Assembly (NCBI RefSeq): GCF_900640115.1
Contig: NZ_CAAAIW010000009.1
Coordinates: forward strand, 1 to 64,000
Source: Legionella yabuuchiae
GTDB lineage: Bacteria > Pseudomonadota > Gammaproteobacteria > Legionellales > Legionellaceae
Direction: 5' to 3'
DNA: 64,000 bases
Shown piece after piece: positions 17,892 through 27,129 of this stretch. The first letter of the stretch is position 1; every line of letters starts with the position of its first letter. A model generated the notes under the pieces. The model was not told the DNA's origin and did not search any database. It saw only the letters and a program-made list of their open reading frames with translations. A program made the translations under genes and the position numbers.

Positions 17892-18638
17892 TTACACAAT
17901 ACCCCGGCCCCCATCAACCCGCAAGATTTCACCCGTAATAAATGGATTATTAATTAATGAGAACACAGCTTGAGCAATATAAAAGGGGTCACCGTGTTGT
18001 TTAAGAGGGGTGGCGTTAATTATATGGTCTTTTAATTCTTGGGTAAGTTCATTGTTCTGTTCTGGCCAGGCGATGGCGCCAGGAGCTACGGCATTTACCC
18101 GTACTAAGGGGGCGAACTCACGAGCTAAGGATTTGGTTTGCATGGTCAAGGCTGCTTTGGTTTGACAATAGATGGCATACCCTTTTAAGGGCTTGTCGCT
18201 ATGAATGTCGGTGATGTTGATGATGCATCCTTTAGTTTGGGCCAGATGAGGAAACGCTTTGTGACTGAGCCAAAAAGGTGCGCGCACGTTTGTATTAAAT
18301 AATGCGTCCCAATCTTGTTCTTTGTGCGCACTAAAGTCAGTGGGCTTAAAGAAGGATGCGTTATTTACCAACACATCAAGCCGACCGGCCCAGGCAATGG
18401 TTTCTTTGATTAAGGTTTCAACCTCGGTTTTGTTAGTAAGATCCGCAGAAACTATCCTTGCGCTGTCATTTATTGTATCATTTAGTTTTTTTGATAATCG
18501 TTCTGCGTCTTTTTTTGATTGCAAGCAATGAATGACTACGCGGTAACCTTGCTCATGCAAATACTCGGCAATGGCAGCCCCAATTCGTCGAGCGGAACCG
18601 GTGATTAAGGCAGTGGGTTGTTTACCGGGTTGATCCAA
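17892..18638 (-). CDS. folM: Pteridine reductase / dihydromonapterin reductase-like SDR (FolM-type)
   Basis: This NADPH-dependent short-chain dehydrogenase has 248 residues. The cofactor motif TGSARRIGAAIAEYLH, with an Arg-Arg in the glycine-rich loop, is characteristic of pteridine reductases. NNASFF replaces the usual NNAG, and the catalytic YCQTKAAL (YxxxK) is present. It ends VDGGRGIV. FolM reduces dihydromonapterin and dihydrofolate. The divergent neighbour genes encode a MidA-like methyltransferase and a pterin synthase, which supports a pterin role over a fatty-acid FabG role. Confidence 0.82.
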   Translation of the reverse strand: MDQPGKQPTALITGSARRIGAAIAEYLHEQGYRVVIHCLQSKKDAERLSKKLNDTINDSARIVSADLTNKTEVETLIKETIAWAGRLDVLVNNASFFKPTDFSAHKEQDWDALFNTNVRAPFWLSHKAFPHLAQTKGCIINITDIHSDKPLKGYAIYCQTKAALTMQTKSLAREFAPLVRVNAVAPGAIAWPEQNNELTQELKDHIINATPLKQHGDPFYIAQAVFSLINNPFITGEILRVDGGRGIV

Positions 18639-18674
18639 GGTATGTTCCTGTTTTTTTGGATAATATTTAATTAT

Positions 18675-19787
18675 ATGAACTTAATCGAGCTAATTTCCAA
18701 TCAAATTCATGAAAAAGGCGATTTGCCCTTTGTAGAATACATGCATCAGGCACTGTATCACCCAGAATTTGGTTATTACACCACCGGCTTGTCTAAATTT
18801 GGTCCTGGTGGCGATTTTGTGACAGCTCCTGAGTTAACTCCTTTATTTGGATACACCCTGGCGAATCAATGTCAGCCCATTTTGAGTGAGCTTGACGCGC
18901 CTGTTATTCTTGAGTTTGGGGCGGGCTCGGGTCGGTTATGTGTGGATGTTTTAACGCGCTTAGGGCAGTTAAATTGTTTGCCCGAAGTGTATTATATTCT
19001 TGAGGTCAGTCCAAATTTACGCCATCGGCAAGAAGAATTAATTCGTAAACAACTCCCCGATTTCGCTCACCGGGTTCAATGGCTGTCAAAATGGCCAGAA
19101 AAACCTCTTAACGGCGTGATAATTGCCAACGAGGTATTGGATGCTATGCCAGTTAATCGTTTTATGGTGGATGAGTCAGGGCTATTAGAAAGTTATATTA
19201 GCCTTGATTCGAAAGGAAACCTCAGGGAAATCTTTAAACCTTGTGAGAATGAACGTTTAATTCATTTTGTTCATCAAGTGTTACCGGCTGTAACGTATCC
19301 TTATCAATCTGAAGCCAATTTATTTATTCATGGTTGGATAGAAGCTTGTTCAAGTGTGCTTAATCATGGGGTTACATTTCTGATTGATTACGGCTTTCCA
19401 CGTCACGAATATTATCACCCTGATCGGCAAACAGGAACCTTAATGTGTCATTACCAGCATCAATCGCATCCAAATCCTTTAGCGCATCCTGGCGAAGAAG
19501 ACATTACCGCACACGTGGATTTTACCCAGGTGGCTGAAGCAGCCATAGACGCTGGCTTTCAAATTTTGGGGTATACTAATCAAGCGTCCTTTTTACTGGC
19601 AAATCGCATTTTAGAGTGTTTAAACGAATTAACCAGTGAGCGAGAACGGTTTAAAAGTACCCAAGCCGTCAAGCAGTTGGTACAGGAAAGCGAAATGGGT
19701 GAGCTTTTTAAGGTCATGGCGCTAGGAAAACATATAGATATGTCATTATCGGGCTTTCAATGGTTTGATAAGCGAAGTAGTCTTTGA
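18675..19787 (+). CDS. SAM-dependent methyltransferase, MidA/NDUFAF7 family
   Basis: From the ATG at 18675 (MNLIELISNQI) the protein has 370 residues. Family landmarks are FVEYMHQALYHPEFGYYT, GDFVTAPELTPLFG, the SAM-binding LEFGAGSGRL and IIANEVLDAMPVNRF. In mitochondria the homologue NDUFAF7 dimethylates an arginine of a complex I subunit; the bacterial role is less certain. It diverges from folM and is followed by the pterin synthase gene after 35 bp, so the two plus-strand genes are probably co-transcribed. An upstream in-frame start inside folM is unlikely. Confidence 0.9.
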   Translation: MNLIELISNQIHEKGDLPFVEYMHQALYHPEFGYYTTGLSKFGPGGDFVTAPELTPLFGYTLANQCQPILSELDAPVILEFGAGSGRLCVDVLTRLGQLNCLPEVYYILEVSPNLRHRQEELIRKQLPDFAHRVQWLSKWPEKPLNGVIIANEVLDAMPVNRFMVDESGLLESYISLDSKGNLREIFKPCENERLIHFVHQVLPAVTYPYQSEANLFIHGWIEACSSVLNHGVTFLIDYGFPRHEYYHPDRQTGTLMCHYQHQSHPNPLAHPGEEDITAHVDFTQVAEAAIDAGFQILGYTNQASFLLANRILECLNELTSERERFKSTQAVKQLVQESEMGELFKVMALGKHIDMSLSGFQWFDKRSSL

Positions 19788-19822
19788 ATTGAATCGTAAT
19801 ATACAAGGGTAAGATAACAAAC

Positions 19823-20323
19823 ATGAATAAATATTTAACCACGGTGGAGCTACAGAAAGAGTCGATGAAATTTTCTGCTGGCCACACCACCATTTTTTCA
19901 GCCACAGAACGCGAACCGCTGCATGGGCACCATTATGGCGTTTATCTGGCGTTAACCACCTGGGTGGAAGATAATGGGATGACGTTTGATTATCGTTATT
20001 ATAAAAAACGAATTCATGCCTTATGCCAATATCTAAATCAAACGTTTCTTATGCCACAACACTCCCCTTTTCTGACCATCGAGGAGGATGAAGCCTATTA
20101 TTATTTCACGTTTAATCAGAAACGCATCCCCTTTTTAAAAGAAGACGTCACTTTAATGCCGTTAAGCAACATTACGGTGGAAGAGCTGTCGCGTTGGTTT
20201 GTCAATGAGTTAATTAAAGAGGAAGCGGAACTAAAACGACACCGCATTGAAAAAATTGTAGTGAAAGTATTTTCAGCGCCAGGCCAGTCCGCTAGCCATG
20301 AATGGGTATGCGAAGCAAGTTAG
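19823..20323 (+). CDS. 6-pyruvoyl-tetrahydropterin synthase family protein, E-x2-HGH type
   Basis: The 166 residues have the zinc-binding histidines of the PTPS/QueD family: SAGHTT and HGHHYGV. The catalytic cysteine of QueD (CxxxHGH) is absent; instead the sequence is EPLHGH, i.e. E-x2-HGH. To my knowledge that pattern marks PTPS-III enzymes, which release 6-hydroxymethyl-dihydropterin and can replace FolB in folate synthesis. Neighbouring folM fits a folate or pterin role; queC at 24.1 kb leaves a queuosine role possible. Its 3' end overlaps the converging membrane protein gene by 4 bp. Confidence 0.85.
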   Translation: MNKYLTTVELQKESMKFSAGHTTIFSATEREPLHGHHYGVYLALTTWVEDNGMTFDYRYYKKRIHALCQYLNQTFLMPQHSPFLTIEEDEAYYYFTFNQKRIPFLKEDVTLMPLSNITVEELSRWFVNELIKEEAELKRHRIEKIVVKVFSAPGQSASHEWVCEAS

Positions 20324-22161
20324 TCTAGCTTTGTATGTGGACTAGTTAATTGGTGGCTTGGATCTTCATTTCTCTCCTCAATACGACCACTAAAAATCCC
20401 ATTGGTCCTGATAGAAGAGGCTGGGTTGGTTGTAAAATCAAGGGTTGGATTGTTTAGAAACTTCTTATATTCACCTTCATCAAACTCTGGAAGACTTCCT
20501 GCCTGGGGCTTATAGCGATTGAGTAACATGCCGGACAGAGCAGCTAGTGCAAATCCTGCGGCCAGTACGCCAAGACCAATGGGTAATGGCAAAAACAATA
20601 ACGTTGTAATGACCAAAGCAGGGATCATTAAATCAATAAATACGGCACGAATCACTTGTTTTTTCTGAAAACTAACGACCTTGACACTGTGTTCAGACGT
20701 TGCCATGAGACGCTTAATTTCTAAATATAATAGCTTTTTATACGATTCGTCTTCAGTTTGATTAAACTCTTGCAACAATGCCCTACATTCTTCCTTGGCT
20801 GCTGTTCCTTTTGCTTTGGCATGCGAGATATTGATTAAGCCAGAAACAGCAGTGTATGCAAGGTTTAGCGCAAAACAAATTGCAGCCCCAGCTAAGGCAA
20901 TCACCAAAGCAGTTGGCGCTAATAAAACGCCAGGAGGAATTAAGAACGTACAGGCCACAAAGAATCCAGCCACTAAGGAAACAGAGTATGTGAGATCTAA
21001 TGCCCAGCGATAGTTTTGATATTTCCAATCCAACGTTCGTTCGGCAATGGTACGCTTTAAGCGTTTTATATGGTACTCGAGTCTTTCTCTTTTATCACCA
21101 GTCGCTTCTCTTATTTTTGAGTTTAAATCATTCAGTTCTATTTGGTATCGCTGCATTTCTTTATTAAAGCGAGTACTCTCTTCGTGGATTCGCCAGATTG
21201 TGAGCGAAGCATCGACTAACAGCAACCCGACTGTTAAGGCGTTTCCCCAATAACCCAGCATGCCACTGCCCGCAAGCCAAGCAAACGTGACTAAATTTAC
21301 CGTTGCCCAGACTAAGTCATTGAGCAAGGTAAATTTACGTTGGTTCCATTGAGTCAAAAAGCGTTCGTGCGGGGGAATATATTTTTTCTCTCGTTTGTTC
21401 ATCCAGGGACCTTGGAAGGTGTGTTTGAGCAAAAGAGATAAATTCAAACCAAAGCGCGCGTAATATAGAGACCAACTTAAGCTGCCAAGGTAAAAATCAG
21501 GCGCGGCTAAAACGGTTTGGGCCTGATTGCGTTGGGCCAGGGTTTCAGGTAACACGCTTAGAATGCTCGCGGTCATGCCTTCGCCCCAAACCCAATAAAG
21601 CCTTCGCTCATTGATATCATTCATGAAATTTCTGACAGCAACGGCTTGCCCGCCAGTAAACTCATGCACTGCCTCGCCTATTTTATAACCCATGCTGAGA
21701 CCTAAGTACTTGCAATGCATATGATAATGCTGATTTCTTAATTCGCTTAATAGCTTTTCTGGAGAAGCGGGTTCTGTACTTAAACGTATTGCGTAGATTA
21801 GTTCGGAGCACAGAAAGATTTTGTTACTTAACTCCCGCAAGCTGCTTTTTCGATCTTCAGTTTCATCGAGGTGATATTGAGCGGAAAAAATGTAAAAGGA
21901 GAATAACAACTCTTCTTCCAAAGCTAGTTTTTGAGATGGCGATAAAAATTCAAAGCTTGCGGGATTAATTTCAGCTAATCGATTACTTTTTGTCGCAACC
22001 GCTTCTGCTAAGGGCGTTCGACTTCTAAAAATAGACAGCGTTTCTTTTTCAAACACTTCAGCCAGCGTGGTGTTTTCTTGTTGCTGAAATAAGGTAATAA
22101 CACCCTTTAGACTTTCAGGACTTAACGAGGCGAAGGTTGCCGTGGTTAATTGCTCAATCAT
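20320..22161 (-). CDS. Large lineage-specific membrane protein (paralogue of the gene at 9.5 kb)
   Basis: The ATG at 22161 gives 613 residues; an upstream TTG at 22239 would add 26. The order of parts is a soluble helical N-terminus, the family motif LLKHTFQGP with RKFTLLNDLVWATVNLVTF, two hydrophobic segments, a charged coiled coil (about 340-400), then further hydrophobic hairpins and a polar tail. The motif and architecture match the 516-residue protein at 9.5 kb, so both come from one family, probably by old duplication. No enzyme motif is seen. It may be a secreted effector or a structural membrane protein; sequence alone does not decide. Confidence 0.82.
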   Translation of the reverse strand: MIEQLTTATFASLSPESLKGVITLFQQQENTTLAEVFEKETLSIFRSRTPLAEAVATKSNRLAEINPASFEFLSPSQKLALEEELLFSFYIFSAQYHLDETEDRKSSLRELSNKIFLCSELIYAIRLSTEPASPEKLLSELRNQHYHMHCKYLGLSMGYKIGEAVHEFTGGQAVAVRNFMNDINERRLYWVWGEGMTASILSVLPETLAQRNQAQTVLAAPDFYLGSLSWSLYYARFGLNLSLLLKHTFQGPWMNKREKKYIPPHERFLTQWNQRKFTLLNDLVWATVNLVTFAWLAGSGMLGYWGNALTVGLLLVDASLTIWRIHEESTRFNKEMQRYQIELNDLNSKIREATGDKRERLEYHIKRLKRTIAERTLDWKYQNYRWALDLTYSVSLVAGFFVACTFLIPPGVLLAPTALVIALAGAAICFALNLAYTAVSGLINISHAKAKGTAAKEECRALLQEFNQTEDESYKKLLYLEIKRLMATSEHSVKVVSFQKKQVIRAVFIDLMIPALVITTLLFLPLPIGLGVLAAGFALAALSGMLLNRYKPQAGSLPEFDEGEYKKFLNNPTLDFTTNPASSIRTNGIFSGRIEERNEDPSHQLTSPHTKLD

Positions 22162-22380
22162 CTTAGTGGTGCCTTTATTCGGGGTGTTTTTTAAAGCCAA
22201 AACGCTTTTCCTCAGTGCCGTTACATTTGAAAAGTACAAAGTGTACTAATTTATAACATAGCATGGACTAGAAAAACAATCCATTGGTTGTAATTAAATC
22301 AAATTGTGTTTGTTAATTATAATTGGAATAGCACTAGATCTCGCGGTTTCAGTGGCAGGAATTGGTAAGAAATGAACCCA

Positions 22381-23817
22381 TTAGGCTAATTCAGTTTCCA
22401 CTTGGCGATGATACACATCATCATAACGGGTAATGTCATCTTCGCCTAAATAGTCGCCACTTTGGACTTCAATGACATACAGTGGTTCTTGATTAGAATT
22501 GCTTAAGCGATGAAGCGTTTTTTGTGGAATGTAGGTGGATTGATTGGCCGTCAATTGCATGGTGTTACGACCATTCACAACATCAGCAATACCTCCTACA
22601 ACAACCCAGTGTTCTGCACGGTGCTGGTGCATTTGTAAGGATAATCGCGCACCGGGCTTAACCATTAAGCGTTTTACTTTAAAGGTTGGCCCTTCAGCTA
22701 ATACTTCATAAAATCCCCAAGGCCGTGATACTCGCCTGTGATCGTCCGCTAATTGGCGGTGTTCTCCCGCTAGAGATTGGACAATATCTTTAACTTGCTG
22801 AGAATAGCGCTTGTCAGCAACCAATACCGCATCGCCTGTGGCGATGATGATCTGGTCTTGTATTCCTAACGTGGTCACTAAGGTCTGTTCGCTGCTAATG
22901 AGACAATTTTTGCTTTCTTTGGCGATGACGTTCCCTTGCAACGCATTGCCATGTTCATCTAACACGTTGGTTTCGGCAACCGCCGCCCAGTCGCCTAAAT
23001 CACTCCATTGTAAATTCATCGGAATGACGCTCGCCTTATCGGTGTTTTCCATAATGGCGTAATCGATGGATTCGCTGCGACACTGGCTAAAGGATTCCAC
23101 CTCAAGACGGAAGAAATCATGTGCACTCTGGCCTTTAGACACGGATTGCAACGTGCTTTGGTAAATATCAGGCGCGTATGATTTAAGCTCCTCCAGCCAA
23201 ACTCCAGTGCGGCCTGCAAACATGCCGCTATTCCAGTAAAAATTGCCGGATTCAATAAAACGCTTCGCCGTTTGCTCATCAGGCTTTTCACGAAAGCGTT
23301 TGACTTTAAGCGCTTCAAAACTAAAGTCTTCGCCAGCTTCAATATATCCGTACCCGCTTTTAGGACTGGTTGGGGTTATGCCAAAGGTGACGATGGTATC
23401 ATGCGTTTGAGCGATTTGAACGCCCGCAAGAATAGCCATTTTCCAGGCGATTTCATCCCCTATCCAATGATCTGAGGGCAACAGAACCATCATCGCATCA
23501 CGCCCATGTTTTTGAGCTATGAAATGAGCAGCGCAGGCAATGGCGGCCGCGGTGTTTCTAGGACATGGTTCTAAAAGATACGTTAGAGAGGTTTCATAGG
23601 GTAGCAATTGTTCTTGTGATAAAAAGTAATGAGCTTCGTTACAGACCACCAACGCTTCTTGCATGGGTAGACTCACTGCTCGTTTCATGGTTTGCTGCAA
23701 CAAAGTTGAGTCGCTTTGTAAACTTAGAAACTGTTTCGGAAAGTTTTTACGTGATAAGGGCCAAAGCCTTGTGCCAGAGCCGCCAGCTAGAATAACCGGG
23801 AAAATGTTCGCTGCCAT
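22381..23817 (-). CDS. manC: Mannose-1-phosphate guanylyltransferase / mannose-6-phosphate isomerase
   Basis: This type II bifunctional enzyme of GDP-mannose synthesis has 478 residues from the ATG at 23817. The nucleotidyltransferase signature FPVILAGGSGTRLWPLSRK and the FREKP motif are in the first 350 residues. The C-terminal cupin carries the isomerase zinc-site motif QMHQHRAEHWVVVGG. An in-frame ATG four codons upstream, or a longer N-terminus, is less likely because the family starts just before FPVILAGG. No other polysaccharide genes are adjacent, so it may serve a distant cluster. Confidence 0.93.
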   Translation of the reverse strand: MAANIFPVILAGGSGTRLWPLSRKNFPKQFLSLQSDSTLLQQTMKRAVSLPMQEALVVCNEAHYFLSQEQLLPYETSLTYLLEPCPRNTAAAIACAAHFIAQKHGRDAMMVLLPSDHWIGDEIAWKMAILAGVQIAQTHDTIVTFGITPTSPKSGYGYIEAGEDFSFEALKVKRFREKPDEQTAKRFIESGNFYWNSGMFAGRTGVWLEELKSYAPDIYQSTLQSVSKGQSAHDFFRLEVESFSQCRSESIDYAIMENTDKASVIPMNLQWSDLGDWAAVAETNVLDEHGNALQGNVIAKESKNCLISSEQTLVTTLGIQDQIIIATGDAVLVADKRYSQQVKDIVQSLAGEHRQLADDHRRVSRPWGFYEVLAEGPTFKVKRLMVKPGARLSLQMHQHRAEHWVVVGGIADVVNGRNTMQLTANQSTYIPQKTLHRLSNSNQEPLYVIEVQSGDYLGEDDITRYDDVYHRQVETELA

Positions 23818-23921
23818 GGTCGATATCATCCTGTGCGATTGGAGACTTATTTTAGCCTTTAACGACTGGGGTGGCAATTCGTTATCCAGCGTCAATGAAC
23901 CTTGCCACTGGATCTGACTGG

Positions 23922-24028
23922 TTCGGGTTATCCGATACCCTAAACACTAAGTATGGGAACGCGCACCATTCGCGTTGCGTACGGGTAGGTCTTAGTTCAG
24001 TGCTTTTTGTCCAGTACGATAACCTGAA
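23922..24028 (+). other. Structured intergenic element upstream of queC
   Basis: In the 190-bp gap between divergent manC and queC, TTCGGGTTATC (23922-23932) pairs with GATAACCTGAA (24018-24028). Inside are ACTAAG with CTTAGT and a perfect hairpin AACGCG-CACCATT-CGCGTT. Three nested stems in about 105 nt suggest a folded RNA leader or small RNA. It does not match the preQ1 riboswitch patterns I can recall, and a protein-binding DNA site is an alternative. Confidence 0.4.
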
Positions 24029-24086
24029 TAGATTCTGATCCATAAAATGGTTATAATGACAACATTATGCACTTAATGAATGAATT

Positions 24087-24758
24087 ATGAAAAAAGCTGT
24101 CATTTTGTTATCTGGGGGGCTGGATTCGACAACGTGTCTTGCAATAGCTAAAGACCAAGGATTTCAATGCTACGCACTGAGCTTCTCTTATGGACAAAAG
24201 CACCGTCCGGAATTGGAAGCGGCGCGTCAAATTGCAGCGATGATGGGGGTATCTGAGCATAAGGTTGTGAACCTTGATATTGGACAATTTGGTGGTTCAG
24301 CCTTAACCGATGAAGACATTGCCGTTCCTGATTTTCAAGATACCTCATCGATTCCTGTGACCTATGTCCCTGCTCGAAACACAATTTTTTTGTCCGTCGC
24401 CTTAGGTTACGCTGAAGTATTGGGAGCTTATGATATTTTTATTGGCGCTAATGCTGTGGATTATTCGAATTATCCCGATTGCCGGCCTGAGTTTATTCAA
24501 GGCTTTCAAGCGCTAGCTAATATCGCCACCAAAGCCGGGGCAGAAGGACAATCGTTTACCATTCATGCCCCTTTGTTAGAGATGACCAAAGCAGAAATCA
24601 TTGCTGCTGGGGTAAAGCTGGGCGTCAATTACGGACTAACCGTCTCTTGTTACCAATTGGATTCAGAGAGAGCTGCTTGTGGTGTCTGCGATAGTTGTAT
24701 TTTTCGTGCGCGTGGATTTGAGCTTGCCAATATACCGGATCCTACCTTATATCAATAA
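24087..24758 (+). CDS. queC: 7-cyano-7-deazaguanine synthase QueC
   Basis: QueC converts 7-carboxy-7-deazaguanine to preQ0 with ATP and ammonia in queuosine synthesis. The 223 residues start [16 protein letters not shown], with the PP-loop SGGLDS near residues 9-14. The middle has [14 protein letters not shown] and [17 protein letters not shown]. The zinc cysteines are in the C-terminal [14 protein letters not shown]. Length and motifs are complete. It is a single gene here, preceded by a TATAAT-like hexamer around 24052. Confidence 0.97.
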   Translation: MKKAVILLSGGLDSTTCLAIAKDQGFQCYALSFSYGQKHRPELEAARQIAAMMGVSEHKVVNLDIGQFGGSALTDEDIAVPDFQDTSSIPVTYVPARNTIFLSVALGYAEVLGAYDIFIGANAVDYSNYPDCRPEFIQGFQALANIATKAGAEGQSFTIHAPLLEMTKAEIIAAGVKLGVNYGLTVSCYQLDSERAACGVCDSCIFRARGFELANIPDPTLYQ

Positions 24759-24845
24759 TTTAGGATAATTGATTGCTTTTCTTTCGTTTTTAAAAAAGAA
24801 AGTGGTATAGCTCGTGAGGATTTTTAATCTTACCTGGAGAGAACT

Positions 24846-25388
24846 ATGTGGGAGAAAGTGAAGGCTTTTTTTATAAAAGACCTACCTGATTTTTTTAATC
24901 GTTTTGTTGTAAACCCATTTCTTAACCATTGGAAGGTAATTACAACCGTTGCTGTGGCATCCCTTGCCACTGCGTTATGTTTGGTGTATCCACCCATGGC
25001 GCTTTCTTTAGCCATATTTGCTTTGGCTTCTAGCCCTGCTATGGCGGCTTTTGGAAGTGGAGCTGTTCTTGCCGCTACAACGTTGGTCGCTTCAGCCGTT
25101 GCATTAACCGTAGCTTCAGTGTTTGGATTAATATTTGGGACTAAAAAATTGTTGGATATGTTTTTTAACAAATCCGCTGGGCGCTCACAGAGTACTGAAG
25201 AAGAAGTTTCACCTTCTTTACGAAATTTAAGCAATAGCCCAAGTTCTTTATATGATGAAACTCTTGGCGAAGAACCGGGTCAGTATCCCTCACCATTCGC
25301 TGCAGAGCGGCGAACGAGACCTGCTTTATCCATAGATGAATATGACAGCTTGGAAACAGATTCCGTTGCTTCACTTCTCTGTACATGA
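24846..25388 (+). CDS. Putative membrane protein / candidate effector, C-terminus altered by a mobile element
   Basis: The 180 residues have an amphipathic N-terminus (KVKAFFIKDLPDFFNRFVV), two or three Ala-rich membrane segments (about 33-105) and a polar, Ser/Glu-rich tail of about 70 residues (STEEEVSPS and an acidic SIDEYDSLETD). No family is recognised. The plan of hydrophobic hairpins plus acidic tail recalls Dot/Icm effectors. The last codons CTC TGT ACA TGA belong to a 36-bp palindromic insertion. Without it the frame would have ended ASLNLWQQSS. A GGAGAGAAC ribosome binding site precedes the ATG. Confidence 0.75.
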   Translation: MWEKVKAFFIKDLPDFFNRFVVNPFLNHWKVITTVAVASLATALCLVYPPMALSLAIFALASSPAMAAFGSGAVLAATTLVASAVALTVASVFGLIFGTKKLLDMFFNKSAGRSQSTEEEVSPSLRNLSNSPSSLYDETLGEEPGQYPSPFAAERRTRPALSIDEYDSLETDSVASLLCT

Positions 25389-25412
25389 CAGGTTTTTTTG
25401 TCATGTACAGAG
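25377..25412. mobile_element. 36-bp palindromic mini-element with 9-bp target duplication, copy A
   Basis: Arms CTCTGTACATGACA and TGTCATGTACAGAG flank GGTTTTTT. The direct repeats GCTTCACTT at 25368-25376 and 25413-25421 are perfect target duplications. The arms equal the ends of the IS4-family elements at 1-245 and 16029-16547. It is the smallest form of that family and supplies a premature stop to the upstream gene. It may also act as a terminator stem upstream of metG. Confidence 0.93.
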
Positions 25413-25488
25413 GCTTCACTTAATTTATGGCAGCAATCTTCCTAATTTTGCGTTATAATTCGCCATTTTCAGTGGTGGACAGGGGTTT

Positions 25489-27129
25489 ATGACAAACGCT
25501 CGTAAAATGCTGGTTACCAGCGCTCTTCCTTATGCGAATGGCCATTTGCATTTAGGTCATTTAGTCGAGCACATTCAAACCGACATTTGGGTGCGAACAC
25601 ATAAAATGCTCGGTCATCAATGCATCAGCGTTTGTGGCGATGATGCACATGGCACACCTATTATGCTCAAAGCCGAGCAAGTCGGTATGACCCCTGAAGC
25701 GTTAACCACGGAAATTAAGCAAAGCCATGAACGCGATTTTATGGCGTTTGGCATTGCTTATGACAGCTACCACACTACCCACTCCGAAGAAAATCGCATT
25801 CTTTCGGCGTTAATTTATGAACGCTTGAATGCGCGCGGTGATATTGTTAAAAAAACCATTCGACAAGCGTATGATCCCGTCAAGGAAATGTTTTTGCCAG
25901 ATCGCTACGTTAAAGGGACTTGCCCAAAATGCAAAGCGCCAGATCAATACGGCGATAATTGTGAGGTGTGCGGAGCGACGTATTTGCCAACGGATTTGAT
26001 TGATCCGGTATCTGCCATCTCAGGCGCTAAACCAATTGAAAAAGACTCCGAGCATTATTTTTTTGATTTGCCTCGATATGAATCCTTATTAAGAAAATGG
26101 ACAAAAAGCGGACACTTACAACTCGAAGTGGTGAATAAACTGGATGAATGGTTTGAATCGGGCTTAAAGCAATGGGATATTTCTCGAGATGCGCCTTATT
26201 TTGGTTTTTTGATTCCAGGAACAAAGGATAAATATTTTTACGTTTGGTTAGACGCCCCCATTGGCTACATGGCCAGTTTTAAAAAATACTGCGATGAGCA
26301 AGGGCTTTCTTTTGATGAGTTCTGGGCTGAAGGCAGTGAGACGGAGCTTTATCATTTCGTGGGCAAAGACATTGTTTATTTCCATGCGCTCTTTTGGCCC
26401 GCAATGCTTGCTGGAAGTGGCCATCGTCTACCCACGGCAATTTATACGCATGGTTTTTTAACCGTCAACGGTCAGAAAATGTCAAAGTCTCGCGGCACGT
26501 TTATTGAGGCGCGCAATTACCTGGAATACCTTAATCCCGAATATCTGCGCTACTACTTTGCCGCAAAGCTCAACGGCCGTGTGGATGATTTGGATTTAAA
26601 CTTTGACGATTTTATTAATCGGGTTAATGCCGATCTCGTGGGAAAAGTGGTCAATATTGCCAGTCGATGCGCAGGGTTTATTAATAAACGCTTTGATAAT
26701 CAACTTGCTGAAGCACTGAGTGAGCCTGAATTGTATATCGATCTTTTGGCGCGACGCGAGTCCATTATTGAAGCCTATACGACTAGAGACTACGCGCAAG
26801 CCATCCGCTTAATCATGGAAGCGGCTGATCGCGTGAATCAATACATCGATACTGAGAAACCTTGGGTGTTGGCCAAGGATCCAGAAAAGCGTTCACAAGT
26901 ACAAGCCATTTGCACCATGGGCTTAAATTTGTATCGTATTTTAATTGCGTACTTGAAGCCTGTTGTGCCACAAATGGCGTCCGCTTCGGAAGATTTTCTC
27001 GATTGTGAATCATTGACATTTCAATCGCTTGATACCCCATTGCTGAGCCAGCGCATTAATCCGTTTAAACCGTTAATGATGCGAGTCGAGCGCGAAAAAG
27101 TTGACGCGCTTCTAGCCGAGGGTCGTTAA
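25489..27129 (+). CDS. metG: Methionyl-tRNA synthetase, short form
   Basis: This class I synthetase charges tRNA-Met. Motifs are HLGH in [20 protein letters not shown], the zinc-knuckle cysteines [17 protein letters not shown], and KMSKSRGT. The anticodon-binding helical domain follows. The protein has 546 residues and ends just after that domain; many gammaproteobacterial MetG proteins are about 670 because of a C-terminal tRNA-binding/dimerisation domain, which is absent here. The stop abuts the ATG of the RnfB-like gene. A TATAAT hexamer is at 25454-25459. Confidence 0.97.
   Translation: MTNARKMLVTSALPYANGHLHLGHLVEHIQTDIWVRTHKMLGHQCISVCGDDAHGTPIMLKAEQVGMTPEALTTEIKQSHERDFMAFGIAYDSYHTTHSEENRILSALIYERLNARGDIVKKTIRQAYDPVKEMFLPDRYVKGTCPKCKAPDQYGDNCEVCGATYLPTDLIDPVSAISGAKPIEKDSEHYFFDLPRYESLLRKWTKSGHLQLEVVNKLDEWFESGLKQWDISRDAPYFGFLIPGTKDKYFYVWLDAPIGYMASFKKYCDEQGLSFDEFWAEGSETELYHFVGKDIVYFHALFWPAMLAGSGHRLPTAIYTHGFLTVNGQKMSKSRGTFIEARNYLEYLNPEYLRYYFAAKLNGRVDDLDLNFDDFINRVNADLVGKVVNIASRCAGFINKRFDNQLAEALSEPELYIDLLARRESIIEAYTTRDYAQAIRLIMEAADRVNQYIDTEKPWVLAKDPEKRSQVQAICTMGLNLYRILIAYLKPVVPQMASASEDFLDCESLTFQSLDTPLLSQRINPFKPLMMRVEREKVDALLAEGR

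Noticed and set aside
17892-18638. FabG (3-oxoacyl-ACP reductase) as identity for this SDR
   Set aside because: The glycine-rich loop with Arg-Arg, the replaced NNAG motif and the pterin-synthase neighbour fit pteridine reductase better.
23896-24086. TPP, preQ1, 6S or SRP RNA in the manC-queC gap
   Set aside because: None of the conserved core sequences of these RNAs that I know is present, so only a generic structured element is reported.
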